Both the position numbers and the translations under genes were made by a program. Under the pieces are notes generated by a model, which had not been told where the DNA came from, ran no database searches, and saw only the letters and a list, made by a program, of their open reading frames with translations. From contig CAMLIA010000004.1 in the NCBI GenBank assembly GCA_946479905.1, forward strand, positions 1-61,656: a stretch of DNA of 61,656 nt, read 5' to 3'. Source of the stretch: an uncultured Frankiales bacterium. GTDB lineage: Bacteria; Actinomycetota; Actinomycetes; Mycobacteriales; SCTD01. Of this stretch, positions 15,325 through 24,092 are shown piece by piece (positions within the stretch are counted from its first letter, which is position 1; each line of letters opens with the position of its first letter).

Positions 15325-16911
15325 ATGCGGACCCCGATCACCCGCCGCCCATGGCGGCTCGCCGCCTCTGCTGCCGTAGCTGTCGCCGTTGCCGGTGCGC
15401 TGCCTGCGGTCTCTGCGAGCACCTCGACGGCGAACTACATCGTCCAAGCGAGCTCGGTCTCCGCGGCCCAGACTGCCGTCACCTTGGCCGGTGGCACGCT
15501 CGGCGTCTCGTTGCCGCTCGTGTCGGGTGTGGTCGCCACCCTGACGCCGGCGGAGGTGACCGCTCTCAGCGCAACGCTGAACGTCACGCCAGATGCCGTT
15601 GTTCAGACCTCCATGGCAGCAGGCAAGCCAGGACCGAAGCCGACGCCTTCCCAGCCACCCCCGCCGCCTCCGCCGCCGGTGAACGTCTTCCGCGAGGTCA
15701 CCCATGCCTCAGACGTCTCGGGCAACACCGGACAGGGCGTCGGCATCGCCGTGGTCGACACCGGGATCGCCCCGCTGCCCGACTTCGGGACCCGGCTCAA
15801 GGCCGGCGTCGACCTCAGCGGCGAGGGCAACGCCCAGTCGGACAAGTACGGCCACGGGACCTTCGTCGCGGGCTTGATCGCCGGCAGTGGTGCCTCGTCG
15901 GGTGGCGCGTACGTCGGGGAGGCACCCGGAGCGGACCTGGTCCCGGTCAAGGTTGCCGGCAAGGACGGCAAGAGCAACGTCTCGACAGTGATCCAGGGCC
16001 TGCAGTGGATCAAGGACCACCCGACCAACATCCGCGTCATCAACCTGTCGCTCGGTGCCGTCCCCGTGGGTCCGACTGCGCTGAACCCGCTCGACCAAGC
16101 GGTCGAGGCCATGACGCGCAGCAACTTCGTCGTCGTCACGTCGGCGGGCAACAGCGGACCGCAGCGCGGCACGATCACCTCGCCCGGCGACGACCCGCTC
16201 GTCATCACCGTCGGTGCGCTCGACGACGCCCACACCGTCAGCACGGCCGACGACAGCGTGCCGGCCTTCAGCAGTCACGGCCCGACCTCGTACGACGCGT
16301 GGTGGAAGCCCGACGTGCTGGCCCCCGGCAAGTCCGTCGTCAGCGTCATCTCCAACCGCTCCGCGATCTGGAACAACAACCCCTCGGCCCGGATCGGCTC
16401 GACGAACTTCATCGGTTCAGGCACGTCCTTCGCCGCGGCCATCACCAGTGGCGCGGCCGCGATGCTGGTCAACGAGAACCCGGCCGCGAGCCCGAGCAAC
16501 GTCAAGGCGGCGCTGCTCACGACCACCAACGCAGGGCCTGCCCCGCCGCAGGACCCGTTCCAGCAGGGCCACGGCGTCCTCGACGTCGCCCGGGCGATCG
16601 CCGAGCCGCTCATCGACCTCACCCCGGACTTCACCGGGATCCTGACGCCGGCGCTCGGCACCGCCATCCCGCTCATCAGCACCGAGCTGCCCTCCGGCTG
16701 GGCTGACGGCCTGCTCTACCCGCTGCCCTACTCCGGCCCCGCCACCCAGCCTGTGGGCGGTGCGGTCTTCGAGTCCACCGCGTGGAACTCGACGGCGTGG
16801 AACAGCACGGCGTGGAACTCGACGGCGTGGAACTCGACGGCGTGGAACAGCACCGCCTGGAACAGCACCGCGTGGAACTCCACGGCGTGGAACTCGGCGA
16901 TGTGGAACTAG
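15325..16911 (+). CDS. Secreted S8 subtilisin-like serine peptidase with Trp-Asn repeat tail
   Basis: 528-residue secreted protease. Signal peptide about 1-32, an inhibitor-I9-like propeptide about 35-95, and a Pro linker 101-119 with eight consecutive prolines. The S8 domain spans about 125-425 with Asp145 (VVDTG), His177 (GHGT), oxyanion Asn276 (SAGN) and Ser368 (GTSFAA). After about 60 further residues the chain ends in eight TAWNS units plus AMWN. The tail is encoded by 15-nt degenerate repeats (16780-16908) with mixed Ser codons, so it is kept by selection on protein. ATG 15325 has GAGGGGG 7 nt upstream. The GGDEF-EAL gene starts 4 nt after the stop. A tail role in surface attachment or self-association is inferred. 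Confidence 0.92.
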   Translation: MRTPITRRPWRLAASAAVAVAVAGALPAVSASTSTANYIVQASSVSAAQTAVTLAGGTLGVSLPLVSGVVATLTPAEVTALSATLNVTPDAVVQTSMAAGKPGPKPTPSQPPPPPPPPVNVFREVTHASDVSGNTGQGVGIAVVDTGIAPLPDFGTRLKAGVDLSGEGNAQSDKYGHGTFVAGLIAGSGASSGGAYVGEAPGADLVPVKVAGKDGKSNVSTVIQGLQWIKDHPTNIRVINLSLGAVPVGPTALNPLDQAVEAMTRSNFVVVTSAGNSGPQRGTITSPGDDPLVITVGALDDAHTVSTADDSVPAFSSHGPTSYDAWWKPDVLAPGKSVVSVISNRSAIWNNNPSARIGSTNFIGSGTSFAAAITSGAAAMLVNENPAASPSNVKAALLTTTNAGPAPPQDPFQQGHGVLDVARAIAEPLIDLTPDFTGILTPALGTAIPLISTELPSGWADGLLYPLPYSGPATQPVGGAVFESTAWNSTAWNSTAWNSTAWNSTAWNSTAWNSTAWNSTAWNSAMWN

Positions 16912-16915
16912 CACG

Positions 16916-19663
16916 ATGACGACACCGACCCTGCCCCAGCGGGCCCGCGCCGTGATCGCGGTCGTGGCTGCCCTGGCCGTGGGCATGGTCGGTGGGCTGG
17001 GCCAGCACTACTGGAGTGATGGCTTCGGCCCGGCGGGGACGCTGCTCGTGCTGACCGGCCTGGTGGTGGCCGCGTGGGCGTGGCCGCTCATCGTCTACCG
17101 CAAGCAGGAGTCCGAGGCGGTGCACGCCGACGAGGGCCTGCTGCTCGTGGCGCTGCTGCTGCTGCCACCTGTCGGGGTGCTGACCGTCGTCGCGGTCGCT
17201 GCCGCGGTGGGCCAGGTCGTGCACCGACGAGGGCTGCTGAAGGCCGCCTACAACTGGGCGGGCGTCATGGTGGCGGCGGCCTCCGCCGTACTCGTGACGC
17301 AGGTCCTGGGACTCGAGACCGGGGGAGACGCGTCCGCGACCGACCTCGCCCTTGCCTTCGCCGGCGTGTGCACGTTCTGCGTGCTCAGCGCGCTGCTCAT
17401 CGCCGCGATCCTCGTGGCGACGTCGGCCTCGTCGCTGCGGGCGGCGCTGGTCGACGGCGCCGAGCTCTGGGTGCTCGTCCTCGCCGCCGGCTGCGTGATC
17501 GCGGCGCCCGTGGGGCTCGCGGCGCGCTCGGCGTCGTGGGCGATCGTGCTGCTCCCGCCGCTGTACCTCGGGGTGCGGTGGGTCCTCGCCGGCCGGTTCG
17601 ACGCCCGGCACGACCGCGACCGGCTGCTGGGCCTGTTCGACGCCACCCTGAAGGTGCACGAGCCACTGGCGACCGCCGACGTGCGCGCCGAGCTGAACAA
17701 GGCCGCGGGGGAGCTGCTGCGCTGCCCGCAGGTCCGGCTCTCGCCGGCGCAGCCCGACACCGCCGAGCTCAGCAGCCGCATCGACCTCGACGGCACGACC
17801 GAGTGGCTGGCCCTGGCGGGGCGGCCGCACGCCGAGCCCTACGACGCGGCGGACCAGCGGCTGCTCGACGCGCTCGCCGCGGTGGGGCGCTCGGCGCTGT
17901 CGCACGCGGAGATGTACTCGCGGACGCAGCGGCACCGTGACGAGCTCGCGGCCATCATGGGCGGCCTGGCGGAGGGCGTGCTCGCCTTCGACGCCCACGG
18001 CTGGCCGATCTACGTCAACCCGGCCGGCGCCGAGCTGCTCGCGACCACCCCGGGTGCGTTCGTGCAGAAGGGCTCGTCCGACCCGATGCGCGACAGCGCG
18101 CGGACCGCCCTGATCGCCATGGTGCACCGCTGCCTGCGCTCCAAGGTGCCGGTCAGCGACGAGGCCGGCATCTTCCTGCGGTTCGACGGCTCGACGTTCC
18201 CCGTGAGCTACACCTGCGCGCCGCTGCTCGAGGGCACAGAGGCGGTGGGGGCGGTGCTCGTCTTCCGCGACGTGAGCGAGCGCATCGCCGCCGAGCACGA
18301 CCTGGCCTACAACGCCTTCCACGACCAGCTCACCGGGCTGCCGAACCGGCGGCTGTTCCTGGACCGCCTCGACCAGGCGCTGCTGCGCGGCAAGCGGAGC
18401 GGCACCCAGCACGCGGTCCTGCTGGCCGACGTCGACCGCTTCAAGAGCCTGAACGACAACCTGGGCCAGCAGGCCGGTGACGAGCTGCTGGAGGAGATCG
18501 CCCGGCGCATCGCGGCGGTCGCCCGGCCCGGCGACACGATCGCGCGCTTCGGCGGGGACGAGTTCACGGTCCTGGTCGAGGACGTCAAGGACGTCGCGCC
18601 TGCCCAGCGGCTCGCGTCGCTCATCGTCAACGAGCTCACCGCCCCGGTGAAGCTGTCGGACGGGCGCGAGGTCGTGGCCTCGGTCAGCATCGGTGTCGCC
18701 ATGACGACCGGACAGGTCACGGGCGACGACGTGCTGCACGACGCCGATGTCGCGATGACGCAGGCGAAGGCGGCCGGCGTGGGAGGGGTGCACTGCTACG
18801 ACCCCGCGGCGATGCAGGCCCGGTCGGTGGCCCGCTTCGACCTCGAGACCGACCTGCGCGCCGCGATCCGCAAGGACGAGCTCGAGGTCTACTACCAGCC
18901 GAAGATCGACCTGCAGCGCGGGACGATCAGCGACGTCGAGGCCCTGATCCGCTGGCCCGACCCCAAGCAGGGGCTGCGGATGCCGGGGGAGTTCATCCCG
19001 ATCGCCGAGGAGTCCGGCCTCATCCTGCCGCTCGGCCGCTTCGTCCTGAACAAGGCCTCGCAGCAGGCGCACCTGTGGGAGGCGCTCGGCGCGCGGATCA
19101 GCGTCGCCGTGAACCTGTCGGCCCGGCAGTTCCAGGACCCCGGGCTCGCGCACCAGATCGAGACGGCGCTGCGCCTCAGCGAGCTGCCCCCGGAGCGGCT
19201 CTGCCTCGAGATCACCGAGAGCCTCGCCATGCAGGACCTCGAGGCGACGGTGCGGACGCTCTGCGAGCTCAAGGGCCTCGGGGTTGAGCTCGCGATCGAC
19301 GACTTCGGCACCGGCCACTCGTCGCTGAACTACTTGAAGCGCTTCCCGGTCGACGAGGTCAAGATCGACCGCAGCTTCGTGCGCGACCTCGAGCACAGCC
19401 AGGTCGACGCCGCCATCGTCGCTGCCATCGTGGGGCTGGCCAACGCCCTCGAGATCCGGACAGTGGTCGAGGGCATCGAGGACGGCGCCCAGCTGGAGCG
19501 GGTGCGCGAGCTCGGGTGCAGCCTCGCCCAGGGCTATCACGTGTCGCGGCCGAAGCCCGCCGACGAGGTGTCGGCCCTGCTCACCCGCGGCAGCATCCCG
19601 GCGCCGCGGCAGGGTGAGGAGCGCCAGACGATCGACCTGATGACCGCGGAGACCCCCAGGTGA
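16916..19663 (+). CDS. Membrane GGDEF-EAL c-di-GMP enzyme with PAS domain
   Basis: 915-residue c-di-GMP turnover protein. Residues 1-225 hold about seven membrane helices with short loops (an uncharacterised membrane sensor). A GAF-like stretch follows (about 230-335), then PAS (about 340-460, LAEGVLAFDAHGWPIYVNPAGAELL). GGDEF is intact at 546-550 (RFGGDEF), preceded by DVDRFKSLND. The EAL domain begins DVEALIRW (EAL 675-677) and keeps NLSARQFQDP and DDFGTGHSSL, so both synthesis and breakdown are possible. The start is ATG 16916, 4 nt after the peptidase stop. The next gene overlaps its stop as GTGA. The sequence before the ATG is still peptidase coding, and the ribosome site is weak, so coupling is likely. 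Confidence 0.93.
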   Translation: MTTPTLPQRARAVIAVVAALAVGMVGGLGQHYWSDGFGPAGTLLVLTGLVVAAWAWPLIVYRKQESEAVHADEGLLLVALLLLPPVGVLTVVAVAAAVGQVVHRRGLLKAAYNWAGVMVAAASAVLVTQVLGLETGGDASATDLALAFAGVCTFCVLSALLIAAILVATSASSLRAALVDGAELWVLVLAAGCVIAAPVGLAARSASWAIVLLPPLYLGVRWVLAGRFDARHDRDRLLGLFDATLKVHEPLATADVRAELNKAAGELLRCPQVRLSPAQPDTAELSSRIDLDGTTEWLALAGRPHAEPYDAADQRLLDALAAVGRSALSHAEMYSRTQRHRDELAAIMGGLAEGVLAFDAHGWPIYVNPAGAELLATTPGAFVQKGSSDPMRDSARTALIAMVHRCLRSKVPVSDEAGIFLRFDGSTFPVSYTCAPLLEGTEAVGAVLVFRDVSERIAAEHDLAYNAFHDQLTGLPNRRLFLDRLDQALLRGKRSGTQHAVLLADVDRFKSLNDNLGQQAGDELLEEIARRIAAVARPGDTIARFGGDEFTVLVEDVKDVAPAQRLASLIVNELTAPVKLSDGREVVASVSIGVAMTTGQVTGDDVLHDADVAMTQAKAAGVGGVHCYDPAAMQARSVARFDLETDLRAAIRKDELEVYYQPKIDLQRGTISDVEALIRWPDPKQGLRMPGEFIPIAEESGLILPLGRFVLNKASQQAHLWEALGARISVAVNLSARQFQDPGLAHQIETALRLSELPPERLCLEITESLAMQDLEATVRTLCELKGLGVELAIDDFGTGHSSLNYLKRFPVDEVKIDRSFVRDLEHSQVDAAIVAAIVGLANALEIRTVVEGIEDGAQLERVRELGCSLAQGYHVSRPKPADEVSALLTRGSIPAPRQGEERQTIDLMTAETPR

Positions 19664-20385
19664 GGATGACCCCCAAGCTGCTGGTGCAGTGGACCGTTGC
19701 CGTGCTCTCGGTGCCGGTCGTCTGCGTGGCGACCTACAAGATCGCCGCGAGCAGCACCTCGATCTCAGTGCCCAAGCTGCCGCCGCCGGCGGTCGTGGTG
19801 ACCCCGTCGCCGACGCCGTCGGAGGAGCCACCCGAGCCGACACCCACACCGACCCCCAAGCCCGTCGCCAAGCCCACGGCGAAGCCGACTCCCACTCCCG
19901 TCGTGACTCCGACGGCCGCTGCGACGCCCACGGTGTCGCCCACCGCTGCACCGTCACCGACCTTGCCCGTGCCCGTGCCGACGGCCGTCAGCCTCGTCGT
20001 CCGCCGCGGGTCGGCGCACCTCGTCTACGTCTACCGGTCCTCGATCGGCAAGGGCCCGCGGCCGACCTCCTGCGCCACCTGGGAACCGGTCCTCGCGGCA
20101 CGCGGCGACACGGAGGGCAAGACGCGCCGTGCGGTCATCACCAAGGCCAACCTGAGCTTCCCCGGGGACCTCAACCCGTCGTCGCCGGCGGTGTCCAGCT
20201 TCGTGTGCGACTGGGACTTCCTCGTCTCGGTGCCGCAGGGTCAGGGCTACTCGGTGTCGGTCGCGATGGCGCCGCGGCCGTTGTACGCCGTCCAGCTGGC
20301 CTCCTCGGCCCCGTGGGCGTTCTCGGCCGGCACCCTCAGTCCGCAGCTGCCGCTCGTCCAGGTGCTCGTCGTCCCGATCCGCTGA
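19660..20385 (+). CDS. Secreted or anchored Pro/Thr-rich protein of unknown function
   Basis: 241-residue protein. One N-terminal hydrophobic segment (about residues 8-30) acts as signal or anchor. A low-complexity Pro/Thr/Lys linker with TPTPTPKP-type repeats runs about 40-108, then a beta-rich globular domain (about 110-241) with two Cys (SCATWE, FVCDWDF) that could form a disulfide. I do not recognise the globular domain. GTG 19660 overlaps the GGDEF-EAL stop; ATG 19666 is an alternative two codons later. Third gene of the S8-GGDEF/EAL unit, presumably exposed outside. Confidence 0.8.
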   Translation: MRMTPKLLVQWTVAVLSVPVVCVATYKIAASSTSISVPKLPPPAVVVTPSPTPSEEPPEPTPTPTPKPVAKPTAKPTPTPVVTPTAAATPTVSPTAAPSPTLPVPVPTAVSLVVRRGSAHLVYVYRSSIGKGPRPTSCATWEPVLAARGDTEGKTRRAVITKANLSFPGDLNPSSPAVSSFVCDWDFLVSVPQGQGYSVSVAMAPRPLYAVQLASSAPWAFSAGTLSPQLPLVQVLVVPIR

Positions 20386-20396
20386 GCGCGGGCCCC

Positions 20397-20402
20397 TAGG
20401 CT
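20397..20402 (+). promoter_or_regulatory. -10 element of a leaderless promoter
   Basis: TAGGCT, 6 nt before the GTG at 20409. It would start a separate transcript for the metallopeptidase-M48-pimB group. Confidence 0.6.
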
Positions 20403-20408
20403 GGTCGC

Positions 20409-21722
20409 GTGAGGTTCCCGCTGCGCCGTGCCGAGCGCGCCGTGGCGGCGGCCCTCGCGGTGCAGCTGCTCGTCGCCGTACCCACCGCGGCCACGCTGGG
20501 ACCCGACGGGCACGACCGGCGCGGCCCCGGCACCAGCCGGGCCGACGCCGTCCGCGAGGCGGACCACGACGCGCGCACCACGGCCGTGCGTGCCCTGCTC
20601 GCCCGGCGCGCGCAGGCCGTCGTCGACCGCGACCGGGCCGCGTTCCTCGCCGACCTCGACCCGACGGAGCCCGCCTTCGTGGCCCGGCAGGCGCGGGTGT
20701 TCGACAACCTCTCGCTGCTGCGGTTTTCCGGCTGGCACTACGAGATCGACCCGACCGACGAGCGGCCGCACACCGCCGCGCTGGACAGCAGGCGGGGGAG
20801 CTGGTGGGCACCCGCCGTGGCGCTGCGCTACTCGCTCGCCGGGTTCGACCGCACGGCCACCGAGGAGGAGCAGGGCCTCACGTTCGTGCGGCGCGACTCC
20901 CGCTGGTACCTCGCCGCCGACACCGACTTCGCGAGCGCGGGTCACCCGAGCCAGCGCGACGTCTGGGACACCGGCGAGCTGCGAGTCACGCGAGGGCGCG
21001 CGTGCCTGGTGCTCGCGCACCCGCACGGCGCCGGCATGGCCGCGCTGGCGCTGCGGGAGTGCGAGGCGGCCGTGCCGCGGGTGACCGCCGTGTGGGGCAC
21101 CGGCTGGATCCGGCGCGTTGTCCTCGTCGTGCCCGACAGCGGGGCCGAGCTCACGCAGCTCGTCCCTGACGTCGGCGACATCTCCAACATCGCGGCCGTC
21201 GCCACGGCCGAGCTGATCGACGCCTCGTCCGGCTACCACCCGGCGGGCGACCGGGTGGTGATCAACCCGAAGAGCTTCGGGCAGCTCGGCCCGCTCGGTC
21301 GCCGGGTCGTCCTCACGCACGAGGTGACGCACGTCGCGACGCGAGCGGCGACCGGGCCGCACCAGCCCACCTGGTTCGTCGAGGGACTCGCCGACTACGT
21401 CGGCTTCCTGCACACCGACATCCCGTTGTCGCTCAGCGCCCTCGAGCTGCGCAAGGCGATGCGCGCCGGCCGCATCCCGAGGTCGCTGCCGTCGGACGGC
21501 GCCTTCACCGGGGGGCGCGCGGACCTCGCCGCGACGTACGAGCAGAGCTGGCTCGCCGTCACGCTGATCGCCGACCGGTACGGACGGGCGACGATGCTCG
21601 AGCTCTACCGCGACATCGGCCGCGGGAAGACGGTGGAGGCCGCCTTCACCGAGGACCTGCACACCAGCCTCGGCGCGTTCACGAGGAGCTGGACGGCGAG
21701 CCTGAAGCGCCAGCTGCTGTGA
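20409..21722 (+). CDS. Secreted or anchored gluzincin-like metallopeptidase
   Basis: 437-residue protein with an N-terminal signal/anchor (about residues 10-29). Residues about 55-180 look like an NTF2/SnoaL-type fold (YSLAGFDRTATEEEQGLTFVRRDSRWYLAAD). The peptidase part has HEVTH (304-308), and the third zinc ligand Glu325 in WFVEGLADY, the peptidase-MA/gluzincin pattern. The end is helical (GAFTRSWTASLKRQLL). GTG 20409 follows TAGGCT by 6 nt. The stop overlaps the M48 gene (GTGA), so the two proteases are co-translated. Confidence 0.85.
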   Translation: MRFPLRRAERAVAAALAVQLLVAVPTAATLGPDGHDRRGPGTSRADAVREADHDARTTAVRALLARRAQAVVDRDRAAFLADLDPTEPAFVARQARVFDNLSLLRFSGWHYEIDPTDERPHTAALDSRRGSWWAPAVALRYSLAGFDRTATEEEQGLTFVRRDSRWYLAADTDFASAGHPSQRDVWDTGELRVTRGRACLVLAHPHGAGMAALALRECEAAVPRVTAVWGTGWIRRVVLVVPDSGAELTQLVPDVGDISNIAAVATAELIDASSGYHPAGDRVVINPKSFGQLGPLGRRVVLTHEVTHVATRAATGPHQPTWFVEGLADYVGFLHTDIPLSLSALELRKAMRAGRIPRSLPSDGAFTGGRADLAATYEQSWLAVTLIADRYGRATMLELYRDIGRGKTVEAAFTEDLHTSLGAFTRSWTASLKRQLL

Positions 21723-22951
21723 GGCTCGCCTGGTGCGTCCTGGCGGCCTGCGTCGCGGGGGCCGTCGTCACGGTGCTGCTGACCGTGCCCTTCCCTGTGC
21801 TGCCGGGTGCGCACCCGCACGTCGACGTGCTGCGCGACTTCACGCCCGCGCAGGTCTCGCGGGAGCAGGCCTACCACGCGGCGGTCCGCCCCCCGGCGTA
21901 CCTCGGACTGGCTGTCTCCCTTGTCGTTGCTGGGCTTCTGGGCCTGACGCGCTTCGGTGGCCGGCTCGTCGGTGCGATGCCGGGGCACTGGACGGTCAAG
22001 GTGCTGCTCGGCAGCGCGCTGGTCTTCGTCATCGGCCAGCTGGTGACGCTGCCCTTCGACGTGCAGGCCGAGCGGGTGCTGCGCAGGTACGGCCTGTCGA
22101 CGCAGGACTGGGCCGGCTGGACCGATGACCTGCTGCGCGGTCTCGGCATCAAGGTCGTCACCACCTGGCTGGTCCTCGTCACGGTGCTGGCGCTGGCGCG
22201 CAAGTGGCCGGCGAGCTGGTGGCTGCCCGGTGCCGTGACCGCCGCCGTCTTCACGATGGTGGCGTCGTTCGCCTATCCCGTCGTCATCGAGCCGGCGTTC
22301 AACTCCTTCACGCCGTTGCCCGCCGGCCAGCTGCGCACCGACCTGCTGGCGCTGGCCCACCGCGACGGGGTCAAGGTCACCGACGTCCTGGTCGCCGACG
22401 CCTCGAAGCGGACGACCGCCCTCAACGCCTACGTCAGCGGCTTCGGGTCCACGCGCCGGATCGTCGTCTACGACACGCTGCTCAGGGAGGCCTCCGACCA
22501 GGAGGTCGAGCTCGTCGTCGCCCACGAGCTCGGCCACGCGAAGCGCAAGGACGTGCTGCACGGCACCCTGATCGGTGCCTTCGGGGCAGCCGCCGGCGTC
22601 ATCGCGGTCTTCCTGCTGCTGTCGTGGGGCGGGCTGCTCAGCCGCGTCGGTGCCACGTCGGCGGGCGACCCTCGCGTCGTGCCTCTCGTGCTGTTCCTGG
22701 CGGCCGCCACCCCCTTGCTGCTCGCGCCGCTGACCAACCTCGTCTCCCGGCACGTCGAGGCGCGCGCCGACATGCACGCTCTCGACCTCACCCACGACGT
22801 GCCGACCTACGTCGCCTCCGAGAAGCGGCTGGCCACCACGAACCTCTCGGACCTCGACCCGAACCCGCTGGTCTACAACCTGTTCTTCACGCACCCGTCG
22901 GACCCGCAGCGGCTGGCGCTCGCCCGCGAGTGGCAGCGGCTGCACCCGTGA
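21719..22951 (+). CDS. M48 family (Ste24/CAAX-like) membrane metallopeptidase
   Basis: 410-residue integral membrane zinc peptidase. About five hydrophobic segments lie before the catalytic site and two after it. HELGH at 269-273 is the zinc helix, and a Glu in SRHVEARADMHAL is the third ligand. The arrangement resembles eukaryotic Ste24 more than HtpX. Translation is coupled on both sides: the GTG overlaps the previous stop and the stop overlaps the pimB start. Substrate unknown; membrane-protein quality control is a family-level guess. Confidence 0.92.
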   Translation: MRLAWCVLAACVAGAVVTVLLTVPFPVLPGAHPHVDVLRDFTPAQVSREQAYHAAVRPPAYLGLAVSLVVAGLLGLTRFGGRLVGAMPGHWTVKVLLGSALVFVIGQLVTLPFDVQAERVLRRYGLSTQDWAGWTDDLLRGLGIKVVTTWLVLVTVLALARKWPASWWLPGAVTAAVFTMVASFAYPVVIEPAFNSFTPLPAGQLRTDLLALAHRDGVKVTDVLVADASKRTTALNAYVSGFGSTRRIVVYDTLLREASDQEVELVVAHELGHAKRKDVLHGTLIGAFGAAAGVIAVFLLLSWGGLLSRVGATSAGDPRVVPLVLFLAAATPLLLAPLTNLVSRHVEARADMHALDLTHDVPTYVASEKRLATTNLSDLDPNPLVYNLFFTHPSDPQRLALAREWQRLHP

Positions 22952-24048
22952 GGACGCTGGTCGTCACCAACGACTTCCCGCCCCGCCCCGGGGGGATCCA
23001 GGCCTACGTGCACGCCCTCGCCGTGCGCCAGCCCGCGGACGAGGTCGTGGTCTACGCCTCGTCGTGGAAGGGCGCCGCCGCGTTCGACGCCGAGCAGCCC
23101 TTCCCGGTGGTGCGCGCCGCCACGTCGGTGCTGCTCCCGACCCGCGGTGCGCTGCGGGAGGCCCGCGAGGTCGCGACCGCGGAGGGGTGCGACCGGGTGT
23201 GGTTCGGCGCCGCCGCGCCGCTCGGGCTGCTCGCCCGTGGCCTGGGGCTGCGCTCGGTCGCGTCGACGCACGGGCACGAGGTCGCCTGGGCCCGGCTCCC
23301 TGCCCTGCGCCAGGTGCTGACCAGGGTGGGGCGCGACGTCGACGCGCTGACCAGCCTGGGCCAGTACACCCGCAGCCGGCTGGCACCCGTGATGCGCGCG
23401 CCCTTCACCGACCTGCCACCGGGTGTCGACACCGACCTGTTCCGTCCGGGGTCCGGGGGAGACGTCGTACGACGCAAGCTCGGGCTGACGGACCGGCCGG
23501 TCGTCGTGTGCGTGTCCCGCCTGGTGCCCCGCAAGGGGCAGGACGTGCTCGTGCGTGCCCTGCCGGTGATCCAGCAGCGGGTGCCCGATGCCGCGCTGCT
23601 GCTCGTCGGCGGCGGGCCGCTCGCGCCGAGGCTGCGGAAGCTCGCTGCGTCGCTCGGCGTCGCGGACGACGTCGTCATGACCGGCTCGGTGCCGTGGGAG
23701 GAGCTGCCGGCGCACCACGACGCCGGCGACGTGTTCGCGATGCCCTGCCGCTCGCGCTACGGCGGGCTCGAGGTCGAGGGGCTCGGCATCGTCTTCCTCG
23801 AGGCGTCCGCCACCGGCAAGCCGGTGGTCGCGGGCCGGTCGGGGGGCTCGCCCGACGCGGTGCGCGACGGCGAGACCGGCTACGTCGTGGACGGCACCTC
23901 GGTGCCGGAGGTGGCCGACCGCGTGGCCGGCCTGCTCGAGGACCCGGCTCGGGCGCGTCAGCTGGGAGCGGCCGGACGTGCCTGGGTGGAGCGCGACTGG
24001 CAGTGGGACACCCTCGCCGCCCGGCTCCGCGGCCTGCTCGCCGGCTGA
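22948..24048 (+). CDS. pimB: Phosphatidylinositol monomannoside mannosyltransferase, GT4 family
   Basis: 366-residue GT-B enzyme that adds the second mannose to phosphatidylinositol mannosides on the cytoplasmic side of the membrane. It begins with VTNDFPPRPGGIQAY and contains STHGHEVAW, LPPGVDTDLFRPG, VSRLVPRKGQDVLV and the E-x7-E motif region EGLGIVFLEASATGKPV, all as I know them from M. tuberculosis PimB' (Rv2188c). Length is normal. GTG 22948 overlaps the M48 stop. It closes the conserved core; the accessory block begins directly after it. Confidence 0.92.
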   Translation: MRTLVVTNDFPPRPGGIQAYVHALAVRQPADEVVVYASSWKGAAAFDAEQPFPVVRAATSVLLPTRGALREAREVATAEGCDRVWFGAAAPLGLLARGLGLRSVASTHGHEVAWARLPALRQVLTRVGRDVDALTSLGQYTRSRLAPVMRAPFTDLPPGVDTDLFRPGSGGDVVRRKLGLTDRPVVVCVSRLVPRKGQDVLVRALPVIQQRVPDAALLLVGGGPLAPRLRKLAASLGVADDVVMTGSVPWEELPAHHDAGDVFAMPCRSRYGGLEVEGLGIVFLEASATGKPVVAGRSGGSPDAVRDGETGYVVDGTSVPEVADRVAGLLEDPARARQLGAAGRAWVERDWQWDTLAARLRGLLAG

Positions 24049-24092
24049 CCTCCACAGGAGTCGCTCAGGAGGCTTCGGGAAGGCTCTGTGTC

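Noticed and set aside
16676..19957. 1093-codon open frame on the minus strand
   Set aside because: It is antisense to the S8 tail and GGDEF-EAL gene, rich in Arg/Ala/Gly/Pro with no domain pattern. High-GC codon bias leaves such frames open.
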